Shown: positions 53,042 to 62,997, counted from the stretch's first letter. The stretch: 64,000 nt of DNA from an uncultured Psychroserpens sp. (GCF_947492715.1 NZ_CANLNS010000008.1:1-64000), one strand, 5' to 3'. The notes: generated by a model not told the origin, from the sequence alone. Numbers and translations are program-made.

Positions 53042-54133
53042 TTATCGTGGTATTTCTACAGCTTCTATGATTTGTTTTATAATTTGTTTGGTAGTAACGC
53101 CTTCCATTTCTCGTTCTGGTGTTACAATAACACGATGCTGTAGCACAGGGATTGCCGCACGCTTAATATCTTCTGGAGTTACAAAGTCTCTACCATCCAT
53201 AGCGGCAAAGGCCTTACTTGCCTTTAAAATAGCGATTGAAGCTCTTGGTGAAGCACCTAGATATAAAAATGGATTACTACGTGTATTCACAATAATATCG
53301 GCAATATATTTAATAAGATGCGATTCAATAATGATTTGTTCTACCAAACCTTGAAATGTACTAATTTGAGCACGACTTAAATGCGCTTTTACCTGATCTG
53401 TTTTAAGGGTGCCTTTCAAGTTTTGTTCTCTATTTAAGATTTCAACTTCTTCATCTGCGTTAGGATAATCGATGTCTATTTTAAATAGAAAACGGTCTAA
53501 CTGAGCCTCTGGTAGACGATAGGTACCTTCTTGCTCAACGGGGTTTTGCGTGGCTAAAACGATAAAAGGTAATTCCATTTTAAATGTATTGCCATCAATA
53601 GTAATTTGGCGCTCTTCCATAACCTCAAATAAAGCCGCTTGTGTTTTGGCAGGTGCTCTGTTAATCTCATCAATAAGAATCATATTGGAGAAAATAGGGC
53701 CTTTTTTAAATTCGAATTCCGAGTTTTTCATGTTGAAAACGGAAGTCCCTAAAATATCACTAGGCATTAAATCTGGCGTAAATTGAATTCTACTAAAATC
53801 GATAGCTAAAGATTTTGCCAATAACTTAGCAGAAATGGTTTTGGCTACACCAGGAACACCTTCGATGAGTGAATGTCCATTGGCTAAAATGGAAGCAATG
53901 AGCATGTCTATCATCCCTTTTTGACCAACAATGACTTTGCCTATTTCATTTTTAATAAGAGCAATGCCTTCTTGTAGTTCACTTAAATCAATACGATTTT
54001 TAAAACTAATATCCGTTTCAGCTGGCAAAGATTGGTCATCTATTGGTGATGTATTAGAATTTTCCGATGATGTTTCAGAATGCTCGTGCTTAGGAGTTAA
54101 ATCTTCGTTTTTGTTGTCGTTTATATCTTCCAT
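53042..54133 (-). CDS. MoxR-family AAA+ ATPase
   Basis: 363 residues. An acidic, low-complexity N-terminal extension (about 1-45) precedes the MoxR core: Walker A EGVPGVAKT (near 90), FTPDLMPSDILG, Walker B MILIDEINRAPAKTQAALFEVMEERQ (quoted in part: MILIDEINRAP), ATQNPVEQEGTYRLPEAQLDRF (quoted in part: QNPVEQEGTYRLPE) and the sensor-2 GASPRASIA. It works as a hexameric chaperone for neighbouring DUF58/VWA-type proteins. The operon context is typical. Confidence 0.95.
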   Translation of the reverse strand: MEDINDNKNEDLTPKHEHSETSSENSNTSPIDDQSLPAETDISFKNRIDLSELQEGIALIKNEIGKVIVGQKGMIDMLIASILANGHSLIEGVPGVAKTISAKLLAKSLAIDFSRIQFTPDLMPSDILGTSVFNMKNSEFEFKKGPIFSNMILIDEINRAPAKTQAALFEVMEERQITIDGNTFKMELPFIVLATQNPVEQEGTYRLPEAQLDRFLFKIDIDYPNADEEVEILNREQNLKGTLKTDQVKAHLSRAQISTFQGLVEQIIIESHLIKYIADIIVNTRSNPFLYLGASPRASIAILKASKAFAAMDGRDFVTPEDIKRAAIPVLQHRVIVTPEREMEGVTTKQIIKQIIEAVEIPR

Positions 54134-54135
54134 AA

Positions 54136-55332
54136 TTATTTGGTATAAAAATCTTCTATAGCTTTATTTAGTCTTAACAAATCACCTTCGTTGCAAGTTG
54201 TCTTGGCTTTTAAATGTACAATTTGATTAATTAATTTTTTAACGTCGCTTTCTTCTTTACCAGATTTTAAAGATAAGTTTTTCACAAATTTATCATCTAA
54301 AATTTGAGTCTCTAGGTAATAGACTCTGCGTATATACTCTAAGAAATACGTAATTTTTTTCTCAATTAAATTATTGTGGTCTTTGGTTTCATAATAAAGA
54401 TTACCAATTGTTTTTATAAAGGCTACCGTTGTGTTTTTAAGAGGTACCTTTATGTTTACAATACGCTGCCTTCTTTTAGCATTGAATATCATAAATAGTA
54501 GCGTTGCTATAAGTACGGTATACCAGGCCCAACGTAAGGCAGGTTGGCTAAATATAAAGCGTAATTTAGAGTCATTTAAACTTTGTCTGGTTTTATTTCT
54601 TGAGTCAAAATAAATCGTGTCGTCTTTTAAATAAGACATAACTGCTGATGCATACTTACGATTTGATTTTTTAAGAAGGTTATAATTAGTGAATGCCGTT
54701 GGTTGCAAGTGCAAGTAAAAATAACCATCTCCCCAAGATGTTTTTATAAAATTTACATGCTCTGAATCATCAAATTTTTGATAACCTAATACAGTAGTAT
54801 ATGAGGTGTCTATTTCAGAAAAATAAATATTACTTAAACCTTTTTCAATAGTAATTGAATCATTTTTGAGCGCAGGGTTACTAAATGAGAATTGAGATTG
54901 CCCTTCAAAGTCGAAATCGTTTTTAATTTTGAAACCTAAAGAATCTAGTAACTTATTTGGAAAGTAATTGCTAGACATGAATATGTCATTGCCATAGGAT
55001 GCAAAGTCTAATAATTCTTGAGCAGAGGTTCCATCAATATTTGGGTATTCGTCAATGATCATATATGTTCCTGATGTCAAATACACGCTGTCTTTCCAAC
55101 TATAAAGATTATCGAAAAACTCGTATGGTGTTGCTCTAATGTTTTCTATTTCGCTATCAGGAAATAGAGTACTTAACTCTTCATAAAATATAAAAGTTCC
55201 ATAAGGGGTTTTATGTTTTTCGTTATAGGTTTTTTTCCAATTTATAGGTCTTGGTCGAGAAAATTCAACAGCCGCTAATCCCACTAATAGTAGTGCTAAA
55301 ATCCCTAGATATATTTTTAATGTTTTACTCAT
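54136..55332 (-). CDS. DUF4350-domain membrane protein
   Basis: 398 residues with a membrane segment near 5-24, a long extracytoplasmic domain (HKTPYGTFIFYEEL...ASYGNDIFMSSNYFP) and a second membrane segment near 268-288 (WAWYTVLIATLLFMIF). A cytoplasmic tail follows. The layout and start match DUF4350, a regular member of Bacteroidota MoxR operons. It overlaps the upstream gene by four bases (ATGA). Function unknown. Confidence 0.85.
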   Translation of the reverse strand: MSKTLKIYLGILALLLVGLAAVEFSRPRPINWKKTYNEKHKTPYGTFIFYEELSTLFPDSEIENIRATPYEFFDNLYSWKDSVYLTSGTYMIIDEYPNIDGTSAQELLDFASYGNDIFMSSNYFPNKLLDSLGFKIKNDFDFEGQSQFSFSNPALKNDSITIEKGLSNIYFSEIDTSYTTVLGYQKFDDSEHVNFIKTSWGDGYFYLHLQPTAFTNYNLLKKSNRKYASAVMSYLKDDTIYFDSRNKTRQSLNDSKLRFIFSQPALRWAWYTVLIATLLFMIFNAKRRQRIVNIKVPLKNTTVAFIKTIGNLYYETKDHNNLIEKKITYFLEYIRRVYYLETQILDDKFVKNLSLKSGKEESDVKKLINQIVHLKAKTTCNEGDLLRLNKAIEDFYTK

Positions 55333-56075
55333 TTCTTAATCGAATTTAAAAAGTGAGTAAATGCAGTTTTTGCCTTATTGAACCGTGTATTGTCAATATC
55401 AAATTCACCATACCATATATAGTTGTATAAGTATGATGTGTATGAAAACTCTTTTTTAGTGCTTTCATTTTTTATTTCGTTATAGTAATCACTATTGGTT
55501 TTTTCTACATCATAATCTATGATTTCGCTTTCTGAAAGTGTCTTAAGTAACCACAAGTAATAATATCTAATCGCCAATCTATAATTGTTGTTATGCTCTG
55601 CGTCTTTTATAAGCGTTACAAAATTGGTTTCGAAGATGTTGTTTTCTACATCTGTGACCGGAATTATACTCTTGTCTGATGATTTTCCAAATACCCAACT
55701 GCCTTCTCTATTTAGTACTGCTTTAACAATAAAAAAGACGACAAGCAAAACAATTACAATATAAAATATCTTAAGTATGACATCTGTAATATCGGCTGCT
55801 TTGGCATCAGAATTAATATTGAAAAGATCTCTAAAAACGTCAGAGAGCCATTGTTTAAATCGGGTCCACCAACCTGAGTTTTTGGCTGTACGTTCATAGA
55901 TGAACTCGCTACTGTCGTATTTGTCCTTGAGGTCAGTATACTCGCGTTTATCTATTGGATCAACATCAATATATACAGAATCCTGAACTGTTTTAAAACC
56001 AGATAAATCCTCAAAAGTGGCAGTATTGGAATTGTAAGTTATTCCAAAGAGAAGAAGGATCATATGTAAGTACAT
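55329..56075 (-). CDS. DUF4129-like membrane protein
   Basis: 248 residues from ATG 56075; a TTG 21 bases earlier would overlap the upstream gene and another Met lies at 56063. A signal-like N-terminus (MILLLFGITYNS) is followed by an extracytoplasmic stretch with WWTRFKQWLSDVFRDLF, one membrane segment (about 108-128, ILKIFYIVIVLLVVFFIV) and a C-terminal cytoplasmic DUF4129 domain (NNYRLAIRYYYLWLLKTLSE). Part of the MoxR operon. Confidence 0.82.
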   Translation of the reverse strand: MYLHMILLLFGITYNSNTATFEDLSGFKTVQDSVYIDVDPIDKREYTDLKDKYDSSEFIYERTAKNSGWWTRFKQWLSDVFRDLFNINSDAKAADITDVILKIFYIVIVLLVVFFIVKAVLNREGSWVFGKSSDKSIIPVTDVENNIFETNFVTLIKDAEHNNNYRLAIRYYYLWLLKTLSESEIIDYDVEKTNSDYYNEIKNESTKKEFSYTSYLYNYIWYGEFDIDNTRFNKAKTAFTHFLNSIKK

Positions 56076-56079
56076 ATAT

Positions 56080-57018
56080 CTACTCACCAGATCCAATTAA
56101 GTCAATGTCACTTTTAGTATTAATATTTTCATGATCTTCTTTAAGACCATAAAAAATAACACCTTGATTGAGTTGCATAATCACGCCCAGAAACGTGCTC
56201 ACAATAAAGGTAAGCATCGATACCATAAGCATCATAACAGTTAAGGATCTACTAACTTCTTCGGGATCTGGATTAACACCAGGCTGAATATCAGTAAATA
56301 GATTTAACATCCCAAAAATGTAGGGTATAAGTGCCACTATATATTGAATAATATAACTCATGACATAAAATAATCCAGCACAACCAACAACTGCCCAAAA
56401 TTTGGAACTCATTAATTTCCATGAATAGCCAAAACTTTCCCAAATGCCTCTTTTATTATCAAAGTATTCCATTAAAGCGCCTTGATAATATAAGGCTACG
56501 CCACCAACAAGGAGCGGCAATCCTAAAATACCAACTATTGTTATGGTCAGTACAAAAGCTAATAAGCCCAAAAATATGGCAAGGGGAATGGCAATAAGTA
56601 TACCACACACCAGGAAAATTAACATTTTCCCAATATTATCTTTGTAAACATTTATAATATCTGATGCCGAAAAGTGTTTCCCATTATGCGCAGCATATAA
56701 CTTTAAATATATTGGCATAAATGAATATGAAATGATACCTGCAATCAATCCAATAACTATAAATAGAAACGCAAACAAAAAGAATATTGCCCCATTTTGA
56801 TTTAAATAGTCATCAATAACATTGGATGTACCATTAAGGCCGCTAAAAAGTATGTCTGTATAGAATTTACCTGAAAAATAGCTCATTGCCATTAAAATAA
56901 TCAGGAAGATCCCGTTGATAATAAAGAAGTTTTTAAAGAGATGTCCTCCATTTTGTTTTAAAAATGAAAAGGTGTCTTGGAAAAATTCACCAAACCCTCT
57001 TGATTTATATAATTGCAT
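56080..57018 (-). CDS. Multi-pass membrane protein of the MoxR operon
   Basis: 312 residues with six membrane segments (about 30-48, 75-98, 125-150, 155-180, 200-225 and 270-295). The start MQLYKSRGFGEFFQDTFSFLKQNG is shared by a Bacteroidota family found beside SpoIIM and DUF4129 genes. No catalytic motif. The first 14 bases overlap the end of the SpoIIM-like gene. Probably a structural partner in the same membrane complex. Confidence 0.8.
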   Translation of the reverse strand: MQLYKSRGFGEFFQDTFSFLKQNGGHLFKNFFIINGIFLIILMAMSYFSGKFYTDILFSGLNGTSNVIDDYLNQNGAIFFLFAFLFIVIGLIAGIISYSFMPIYLKLYAAHNGKHFSASDIINVYKDNIGKMLIFLVCGILIAIPLAIFLGLLAFVLTITIVGILGLPLLVGGVALYYQGALMEYFDNKRGIWESFGYSWKLMSSKFWAVVGCAGLFYVMSYIIQYIVALIPYIFGMLNLFTDIQPGVNPDPEEVSRSLTVMMLMVSMLTFIVSTFLGVIMQLNQGVIFYGLKEDHENINTKSDIDLIGSGE

Positions 57019-57988
57019 ATGCTTGTTTTCTTTTTCGGTTCACTATAAAAGGATAAACTAAATAGTAGTATGATATGAGACTTAAGGTGAATAAAATGAT
57101 TCCAACAGACAACCAATTAGGCATTGTATTAGAATACCTAGTAACATAGCCTTCTAAAAAACCTGCTGCGATAGTAAAAGGAAATGTACTTATTAAAATT
57201 TTAATACCATTTTTCACTCCTGTTTTAAAAGATATTAATCGAGAATATGTTTTAGGAAAAAGAATACTTGCGCCAAGTATTAATCCGGCGGCACCTTCTA
57301 TAACAATAGCGAAAATTTCCATAGCACCATGAATCCAAACCCCTCTAACGCTTTCCCAAAGCACCCCTTCTTGATAAAAGAAATATTGAAATGATCCCAA
57401 CATAATGCCATTTTCGAGCATAACAAATGCCGTACCTAATCCACCTGTAATACCCAGAACAAAGGCTAGCATGCCTACTCGAAGGTTATTAAGAGTGATT
57501 CCAATAAAACTTCCCCAATTACTGCCACTTTTATAAACCGCAACAGGGTCTCCAGATTCTATGTTTTCTAAAGTACTGTTCACATAACCGTCCCCCAAAA
57601 CTAGGCGCACAAACGAATCATCGTTGGCAGCAGAAAGAGCACCAATAGCAACAAAACTCAAGAATATGATGAATGCATATAGAACATAACGTCTATATTC
57701 GTAAATAATAAGTGGAACTTCAACTTTCCAGAAATGCACAAAGCGATTAGTGTCTTCCCGTTTTGTCTTGTAAATTTTTTGAAAAGCTTTGGCCGCTAGG
57801 TTGTTTAAATAAAGAATTGTTTTACTTTTGGGATAGTAAGTTTGAGCGTAAGACAAATCATTTACCAACTGAACATAAAGTGATGCTAATTCATCAGGAT
57901 TTTTAAGACTTTTTCCAAAAATAGCTTTTTCAAAATTGAGCCATTTTTCTTTATTTTGTTTGATAAATGCAACTTCTCTCATACGCAT
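57005..57988 (-). CDS. Stage II sporulation protein M-like membrane protein
   Basis: 327 residues. A cytoplasmic helical N-terminus (REVAFIKQNKEKWLNFE) is followed by about five membrane segments containing NNLRVGMLAFVLGITGGLGTAFVMLENGIMLG (quoted in part: NNLRVGMLAFVLGITGGLG) and HGAMEIFAIVIEGAAG, the SpoIIM family signature. A second ATG two codons in is an alternative. No sporulation is implied: in Bacteroidota this family accompanies MoxR/RDD clusters. Heads the minus-strand operon and diverges from the RDD gene. Confidence 0.9.
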   Translation of the reverse strand: MRMREVAFIKQNKEKWLNFEKAIFGKSLKNPDELASLYVQLVNDLSYAQTYYPKSKTILYLNNLAAKAFQKIYKTKREDTNRFVHFWKVEVPLIIYEYRRYVLYAFIIFLSFVAIGALSAANDDSFVRLVLGDGYVNSTLENIESGDPVAVYKSGSNWGSFIGITLNNLRVGMLAFVLGITGGLGTAFVMLENGIMLGSFQYFFYQEGVLWESVRGVWIHGAMEIFAIVIEGAAGLILGASILFPKTYSRLISFKTGVKNGIKILISTFPFTIAAGFLEGYVTRYSNTMPNWLSVGIILFTLSLISYYYLVYPFIVNRKRKQAYAII

Positions 57989-58005
57989 TCAAATTAAAGC
58001 AATTA

Positions 58006-58761
58006 ATGGTAGAGTTACAAATAAATACGACACAAAACGTCAATATAACCTTCGTCGCAGCAAGTGTTGGTGAGCGCATTTTGGCTTACACCATAGATTG
58101 GGTTATTAAAATTGCTTATATCGTTGTGGCATTTCAAATTGTATTCAATGTATTTGAATGGAACGATGCCATTGCCGATATGGATTATTGGTCGCAAAGG
58201 GCAATTTATATGTGTTTTTTATTACCCGTAATGTGCTACACGCTTTTGTTTGAATCTTTATTGGATGGTCAAACTATTGGTAAGCGAATTATTAAAATTA
58301 AAGTGGTAAAAATAGATGGTTACCAAGCTGGAATTGGTGATTTCTTTGTGCGCTGGATTTTTAGGATTGTTGATTTAAACTTGATTGGACCTATTTTTGG
58401 ATCTGTAGTAGCGTTAATTACCGTTGTTTTAAGTAAACGAAGTCAGCGCTTTGGGGATATGACAGCAGGAACCTCTGTAATTACATTAAAGAATAAAGTT
58501 AATATTAGCCATACTATACTTGAAGAACTTGACGAGGCGTATACGCCTAAGTATCCAAATGTTATTAAACTCTCAGATAATGATGCAAGAATCATTAAAG
58601 AAACTTTTGTAAAAGCTAGGGCTTCTAAAGATTATGAAACACTCATTAAATTGAGAAAAAAGATTATTGAAGTTGTCGAAATTAAAGATTTCAATTCTAG
58701 TGATATTGAATTTATAGATACGATACTTAAAGATTATAACTACTACACTCAAAGAATGTAA
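58006..58761 (+). CDS. RDD-family membrane protein
   Basis: 251 residues from ATG 58006; an upstream in-frame ATG at 57967 would run into the divergent SpoIIM-like gene and is rejected. VGERILAYTIDWVIKIAYIV carries the Arg-Asp pair, followed by LFESLLDGQTIGKRIIKIKVVKIDG (quoted in part: LDGQTIGKRIIKIKVV) and FFVRWIFRIVD, all hallmarks of RDD proteins. Three membrane segments and a cytoplasmic tail of ~75 residues. Transport or ion-exchange roles are suggested for the family; here it belongs functionally to the MoxR cluster. Confidence 0.9.
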   Translation: MVELQINTTQNVNITFVAASVGERILAYTIDWVIKIAYIVVAFQIVFNVFEWNDAIADMDYWSQRAIYMCFLLPVMCYTLLFESLLDGQTIGKRIIKIKVVKIDGYQAGIGDFFVRWIFRIVDLNLIGPIFGSVVALITVVLSKRSQRFGDMTAGTSVITLKNKVNISHTILEELDEAYTPKYPNVIKLSDNDARIIKETFVKARASKDYETLIKLRKKIIEVVEIKDFNSSDIEFIDTILKDYNYYTQRM

Positions 58762-58876
58762 AAACAGACTGTTATGTTCTGATTTTCATTAAATGTGCTT
58801 GAAAGACTTGTCTGATACTGTTCTATGACACTCCTAAATAAATTAACTTAACCAAGGATATACCAAATTTGCAACT

Positions 58877-58884
58877 TACTTTTG
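58877..58884 (+). promoter_or_regulatory. -7 box of the TRIC-like gene
   Basis: TACTTTTG, an exact TAnnTTTG, 21 bases before the ATG at 58906. The -33 element is unclear. Confidence 0.4.
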
Positions 58885-58905
58885 TAGAAAGAAAAAGAAC
58901 GTATT

Positions 58906-59517
58906 ATGTTTTTTCAAGTCGTTGATATCTTAGGAACTATTGCCTTTGCTATTTCTGGAGTTTTAGTGGCATTAGATAAGCGCATGGATGCTTTTGGTGT
59001 GCTCATTATAGCCTTTGTTACTTCAGTAGGAGGAGGTACACTTCGCGATATTATGATTGGTGTTACTCCAGTATCCTGGATGACTAATATGACCTATGTT
59101 TATGTGATTATAGCATCTGCAGTTTTTGCTGTTGTCCTTAAGAAACAGATAGGCTATTTAAGACGTTCGCTTTTTTTATTTGATACTATTGGTATTGGAT
59201 TATACACAGTTGTAGGTATTGAGGCGGGCTTGGGAGCTGGCTTGCATCCTATTATTTGTATTGCTTTAGGAACAATGACCGCAAGTTTTGGAGGCGTTTT
59301 AAGAGATATTTTATGTAACGAAATACCTGTGATTTTCAGAAAAGAAATTTATGCAACAGCTTGTATATTGGGCGGTTTAGCATATTTCTTACTTCGTGAA
59401 TTTGTTGCTGATACTAATTTTATTTTTGTTATCGCCGGACTTATTGTGATTATCGTTAGACTTCTTGCTGTAAAACTTAAAATTAGCCTGCCAAGTTTGT
59501 ATAAAAAGGAAGAATAG
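58906..59517 (+). CDS. TRIC/UPF0126 (YadS-like) membrane channel
   Basis: 203 residues with seven membrane segments and internal duplication: both halves carry the GGGxLRD motif (VGGGTLRDIMIG near 43 and FGGVLRDILCNE near 126). This is the trimeric intracellular cation channel family, also annotated as UPF0126. A role in cation or small-molecule transport is inferred from the family. Single gene. Confidence 0.9.
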   Translation: MFFQVVDILGTIAFAISGVLVALDKRMDAFGVLIIAFVTSVGGGTLRDIMIGVTPVSWMTNMTYVYVIIASAVFAVVLKKQIGYLRRSLFLFDTIGIGLYTVVGIEAGLGAGLHPIICIALGTMTASFGGVLRDILCNEIPVIFRKEIYATACILGGLAYFLLREFVADTNFIFVIAGLIVIIVRLLAVKLKISLPSLYKKEE

Positions 59518-59524
59518 GTCCCAA

Positions 59525-59953
59525 TTACTGTTGTCGTTCTTCTATGGTTTTCCAAGTGTCCCAAATAGCTTTTAATTTTGTTTTAAAGGCTACAGAATCC
59601 TTGCTTAGTTCAATTTGATCAAAGACATCGTGCATTTCACCTCTTAAATTAGAATAATTGTCAGTTACCGTTTTCATAGCAATCCAAGCGTCTATATGGG
59701 TTTGAAAGGCGTTACTAAAGTCGTCTGGGCAATAATTAAAGTCTAAATCCTTTAAACTGTCAGTATAGTTCGTTATTGTTGTATTAAGCGAAAGGGTTTC
59801 GGTAGCATGGTTTCTAATATTCCCTAAAATACTATCCTGTTCTAAAATAGTCTTGATGCACTGTTCTTCGGAAATTGGAACCTTATTTTTTTCTTCTGAG
59901 TTTTTACAACCAAGAATTAACAGTAAGCATATAAAAATATAGTATAGTCGCAT
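59525..59953 (-). CDS. Small lipoprotein with helical body
   Basis: 142 residues with lipobox Cys16 (LLILGC). The remainder is mainly helical and charged, with two conserved-looking Cys (SEEQCIKT, FNYCPDDF) that could form a disulfide, and a long C-terminal helix (KTKLKAIWDTWKTIEER). No family recognised. It is convergent with the TRIC gene, only seven bases apart, and lies upstream on the strand of no other gene. Confidence 0.72.
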   Translation of the reverse strand: MRLYYIFICLLLILGCKNSEEKNKVPISEEQCIKTILEQDSILGNIRNHATETLSLNTTITNYTDSLKDLDFNYCPDDFSNAFQTHIDAWIAMKTVTDNYSNLRGEMHDVFDQIELSKDSVAFKTKLKAIWDTWKTIEERQQ

Positions 59954-59993
59954 GTCATCTGGTTTTTAAAACGGTTCTGTTACTTCTAAATCA

Positions 59994-60026
59994 CACCTTT
60001 TATCACAAACGATGTGATAAAAGGTG
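59994..60026. other. Perfect 14-bp inverted repeat without a T run
   Basis: CACCTTTTATCACA and its exact complement are separated by 5 bases, immediately after the M3 peptidase stop. It could stabilise the mRNA end or act as a weak terminator. Confidence 0.6.
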
Positions 60027-60036
60027 CGGAATGTAA

Positions 60037-62184
60037 TTATTCTGTTGGTACAGGAAACCCACGATCGCGCATTAATGCTTCAATTTTGGCATCACGACCT
60101 CTAAAGAGACGATAGGCTTCGGCAGGATCCATTGAGTTTCTAGGAGCAAATAGATATTTCACCAACTTATCGGCTACTTCCTCATCATAGAATCCACCTG
60201 GCGCTTCTCTAAATGCTTCCGAAGCATCACTGGTTAAGACATCTGCCCACATATAACCATAATATGCTGTGGCATAACCTTCACCAGAAAAAACATGACC
60301 AAAATGCGGAGTTCTGTGACGCATTGGTAACTCGTCTGGCATGTCTAATTCGGCAAGCGCATCGCGCTCAAATTTATCGATATCTATATTGGTTGGGTCT
60401 GCAAGGTGCAACTTCATATCTATAAGCGCAGAAGCCAAATATTCTGTGGTACCAAACCCTTGATTAAAAGTAGATGCTTTTTTGATTTTTTCAACAAGAG
60501 AAGCAGGAATAGGCTCTCCTGTTTTGTGGTGTACTAAAAACTGATTTATAACTTCATCTGTAGATAACCAACGTTCTAAAAGTTGAGATTGAAATTCGGT
60601 ATAATCTCTAACACCTCCATTTAATGTTGGATATTTCACATTACTTGAAAAGAAATGAAGCGCGTGACCAAATTCATGGAAAAAGGTTTCGGCATCATCC
60701 CAAGAAACTAATACAGCTTCTCCAGGAGCAGGTTTAACAAAGTTAGAATTATTTGAAGCTAATACATTGGTTTCGCCTTGATATGAAGTGTAACTTCTGT
60801 AAGTTGTTGCCCAAGCACCAGAACGTTTACCTTGTCGAGCAAAAGGATCCAAGTACCATAAACCAATATGCTTTCCAGTAGCCTTGTCTGTAACTTCCCA
60901 AACTTTAACATCATCGTGAAAGACAGGAACTTTACCTTCTTCAACAGGTGTGAACTTGTAGTTAAACAAGCGTCCAGCCGTATAAAATAAGGCTTCAGTT
61001 AGTTTATCAAGTTGTAAATACTGTTTAACTTCATCACTGTCTAAATCATATTTTTTTTGTCTTACCTTTTCTGCGTAGTAGCGGTAATCCCATGGTTCAA
61101 TGGTAATATTGTCGCCATTAGCATTGGCAACAGCTTGCATATCTGCAACTTCTTCATCTACACGTGCAATTGCAGCAGGCCAAACTGCCATCATGAGATC
61201 CATTGCATTCTTAGGGTTTTTGGCCATACGATCCTGTAAACGCCATTCGGCATAATTATCATAACCTAATAGAGCAACGCGCTCTTTACGTAATTTTAAG
61301 ATATCAGCAATAATTTTATTATTATCGTATTCGTCTCCATTATCACCACGAGCATAATAATTTGTCCAAACTATTTTTCTTAAATCACGTTCGGTAGAAT
61401 ACGTAAGAAAAGGATCCATAGAAGATCGAGTATTGGTAATGGCATATTTTCCTTCTTGACCATTATCTGCAGCTATTTTTGCGGCCGAGTTGATAAAAGA
61501 TTCAGACAATCCACCTAATTGATTTTTATTGAGATACGTGATATAGTTTTCTTCATCATGAAGTACGTTATTCGAAAATTTAGTGTACAACGAAGATAAT
61601 TCCTTATTAATTTCGGCATAACGCTTTTTCTTTTCTTCATCTAAATTGGCGCCATTCATTTCAAAACGCTTATACGTTAAATCGACTACACGCTGTTGAT
61701 CAGCAGGTAATGGTGTTTTTTGAGAAGCATCATAAACTGCTTTGATACGTTGAAATAGCTTTTCGTTTTGTGAAATTTTTGAACTGTACTCAGATAGTTT
61801 AGGAGCTAATTCGCCTTGAATATCTCTAAATTCTGGCGAAGACATATTGCTACTTAAAATACCATAATAAGTAAAGACATGATTAAGTTCATCTGCAGAG
61901 GCTTCAAGTGCGGCAATGGTATTTTCAAAGGTTGGAGATGCTTCGTTATTAGCGATAGCTTCAACATCTTTTAATCCAATTTCCATTCCTGTTTCTATGG
62001 CTTCTTTGATGTCTTTTACATCCATTTTATCGAAAGCAGGCACACCTTCGTATGGTCCAGTCCATTCTTGTAATAATAGATTGTCACTCATAAGTTTTTT
62101 GTCTTCTGTTTTGGTGTCTTCTTTACAGCTAGCAAAGAGAATTAAACTACATATAATCGTAGTTTTTAGGGATTTTGAAATCAT
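60037..62184 (-). CDS. M3-family metallopeptidase (Dcp/oligopeptidase A type) lipoprotein
   Basis: 715 residues with lipobox Cys20 (LILFASC), so it is anchored in the periplasm or outer membrane. The body is the helical M3 fold; zinc motif HEFGH at 503-507 in AETFFHEFGHALHFF, with a third ligand Glu in the following helix region. GLWYLDPFARQGKRSGAW and the C-terminal GEGYATAYYGYMWADVL are typical of peptidyl-dipeptidase Dcp and oligopeptidase A. It trims short peptides. Single gene. Confidence 0.94.
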   Translation of the reverse strand: MISKSLKTTIICSLILFASCKEDTKTEDKKLMSDNLLLQEWTGPYEGVPAFDKMDVKDIKEAIETGMEIGLKDVEAIANNEASPTFENTIAALEASADELNHVFTYYGILSSNMSSPEFRDIQGELAPKLSEYSSKISQNEKLFQRIKAVYDASQKTPLPADQQRVVDLTYKRFEMNGANLDEEKKKRYAEINKELSSLYTKFSNNVLHDEENYITYLNKNQLGGLSESFINSAAKIAADNGQEGKYAITNTRSSMDPFLTYSTERDLRKIVWTNYYARGDNGDEYDNNKIIADILKLRKERVALLGYDNYAEWRLQDRMAKNPKNAMDLMMAVWPAAIARVDEEVADMQAVANANGDNITIEPWDYRYYAEKVRQKKYDLDSDEVKQYLQLDKLTEALFYTAGRLFNYKFTPVEEGKVPVFHDDVKVWEVTDKATGKHIGLWYLDPFARQGKRSGAWATTYRSYTSYQGETNVLASNNSNFVKPAPGEAVLVSWDDAETFFHEFGHALHFFSSNVKYPTLNGGVRDYTEFQSQLLERWLSTDEVINQFLVHHKTGEPIPASLVEKIKKASTFNQGFGTTEYLASALIDMKLHLADPTNIDIDKFERDALAELDMPDELPMRHRTPHFGHVFSGEGYATAYYGYMWADVLTSDASEAFREAPGGFYDEEVADKLVKYLFAPRNSMDPAEAYRLFRGRDAKIEALMRDRGFPVPTE

Positions 62185-62282
62185 TAGAAATTTGTATTGG
62201 TTTTAAGTCTTTGAAGTTACTCAAAAATGACGACCTAAATCGTTGTAAATGTGTTAAAATCGAATCTAAAAAAACCGAAGGC

Positions 62283-62990
62283 TTAGTTTAGTAATTCGAC
62301 ACGCCTTATGTATACGTTTTTAAGAGGCCAATCAGAATTATCAGTATCTACATTGGCAATTCTATCGGCAACATCTAGTCCGCTTATCACTTTTCCAAAG
62401 ATCGTATAATCACCATCCAATTGATATACATCTCTTAATGTAATAAAGAATTCATATGGAGAAGCCAGTTTATAAGGGTTATCAATGTCACTACTTGGCA
62501 TAGATATGACACCTCTATCATGGCGAAATCCTCTTTTGGTATCTGTAGGCAACAGGTATTTGCCAATAAAGCGTCGTTTACGCATAACATCTCTGTCATC
62601 TGTGCTGCCACCTTGAATGATATAGTTTTCAATGACACGATAAAATTGAGTGTTATCGAAATAGCCTTTTTTTGTGAGGTAGATAAAATTGGCGCGATGA
62701 AATTTCGTTTCATTAAATAATAAGATATCAATGTTTCCATAATCGGTTACGATACGCACTTTATTTTCTTTATTTTCCTTTTCATACTGAAGAAAAAACT
62801 CCATGGTGTTGTCTTTGGTTAACAAGAACTCTTCGGTTGTGTCTTCGGAAATGGTATCTGTTTGTTCTGTATGACGTTCTATTTTGACCTCTGTAGAATC
62901 TATTGTTTTTACAGACGATTTATTTTGAGATTGTTTATCTTCACAATTGAAAATTAGTATAGAACATAAGCTTAATACAAAAAACCTCAT
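62283..62990 (-). CDS. Cyclophilin-type peptidylprolyl isomerase, lipoprotein
   Basis: 235 residues from ATG 62990 (MRFFVLSLCSILIFNC, lipobox Cys16); a longer frame to 63137 overlaps the divergent NUDIX gene and is rejected. A charged linker follows, then a cyclophilin domain (about 75-233: VRIVTDYGNIDILLF, YLTKKGYFDNTQFYRVIENYIIQGG quoted in part: FDNTQFYRVIENYIIQGG, and DYTIFGKVISGLDVADRI). It catalyses prolyl cis-trans isomerisation during folding in the periplasm. The loop EFFITLRDVYQLDGD replaces the usual FFI.....LD pattern conservatively. Confidence 0.92.
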   Translation of the reverse strand: MRFFVLSLCSILIFNCEDKQSQNKSSVKTIDSTEVKIERHTEQTDTISEDTTEEFLLTKDNTMEFFLQYEKENKENKVRIVTDYGNIDILLFNETKFHRANFIYLTKKGYFDNTQFYRVIENYIIQGGSTDDRDVMRKRRFIGKYLLPTDTKRGFRHDRGVISMPSSDIDNPYKLASPYEFFITLRDVYQLDGDYTIFGKVISGLDVADRIANVDTDNSDWPLKNVYIRRVELLN

Positions 62991-62997
62991 AAGGGAA

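Noticed and set aside
57005-57988. Sporulation locus
   Set aside because: SpoIIM-like proteins occur in non-sporulating Bacteroidota as part of MoxR/RDD clusters; no other sporulation gene is present.
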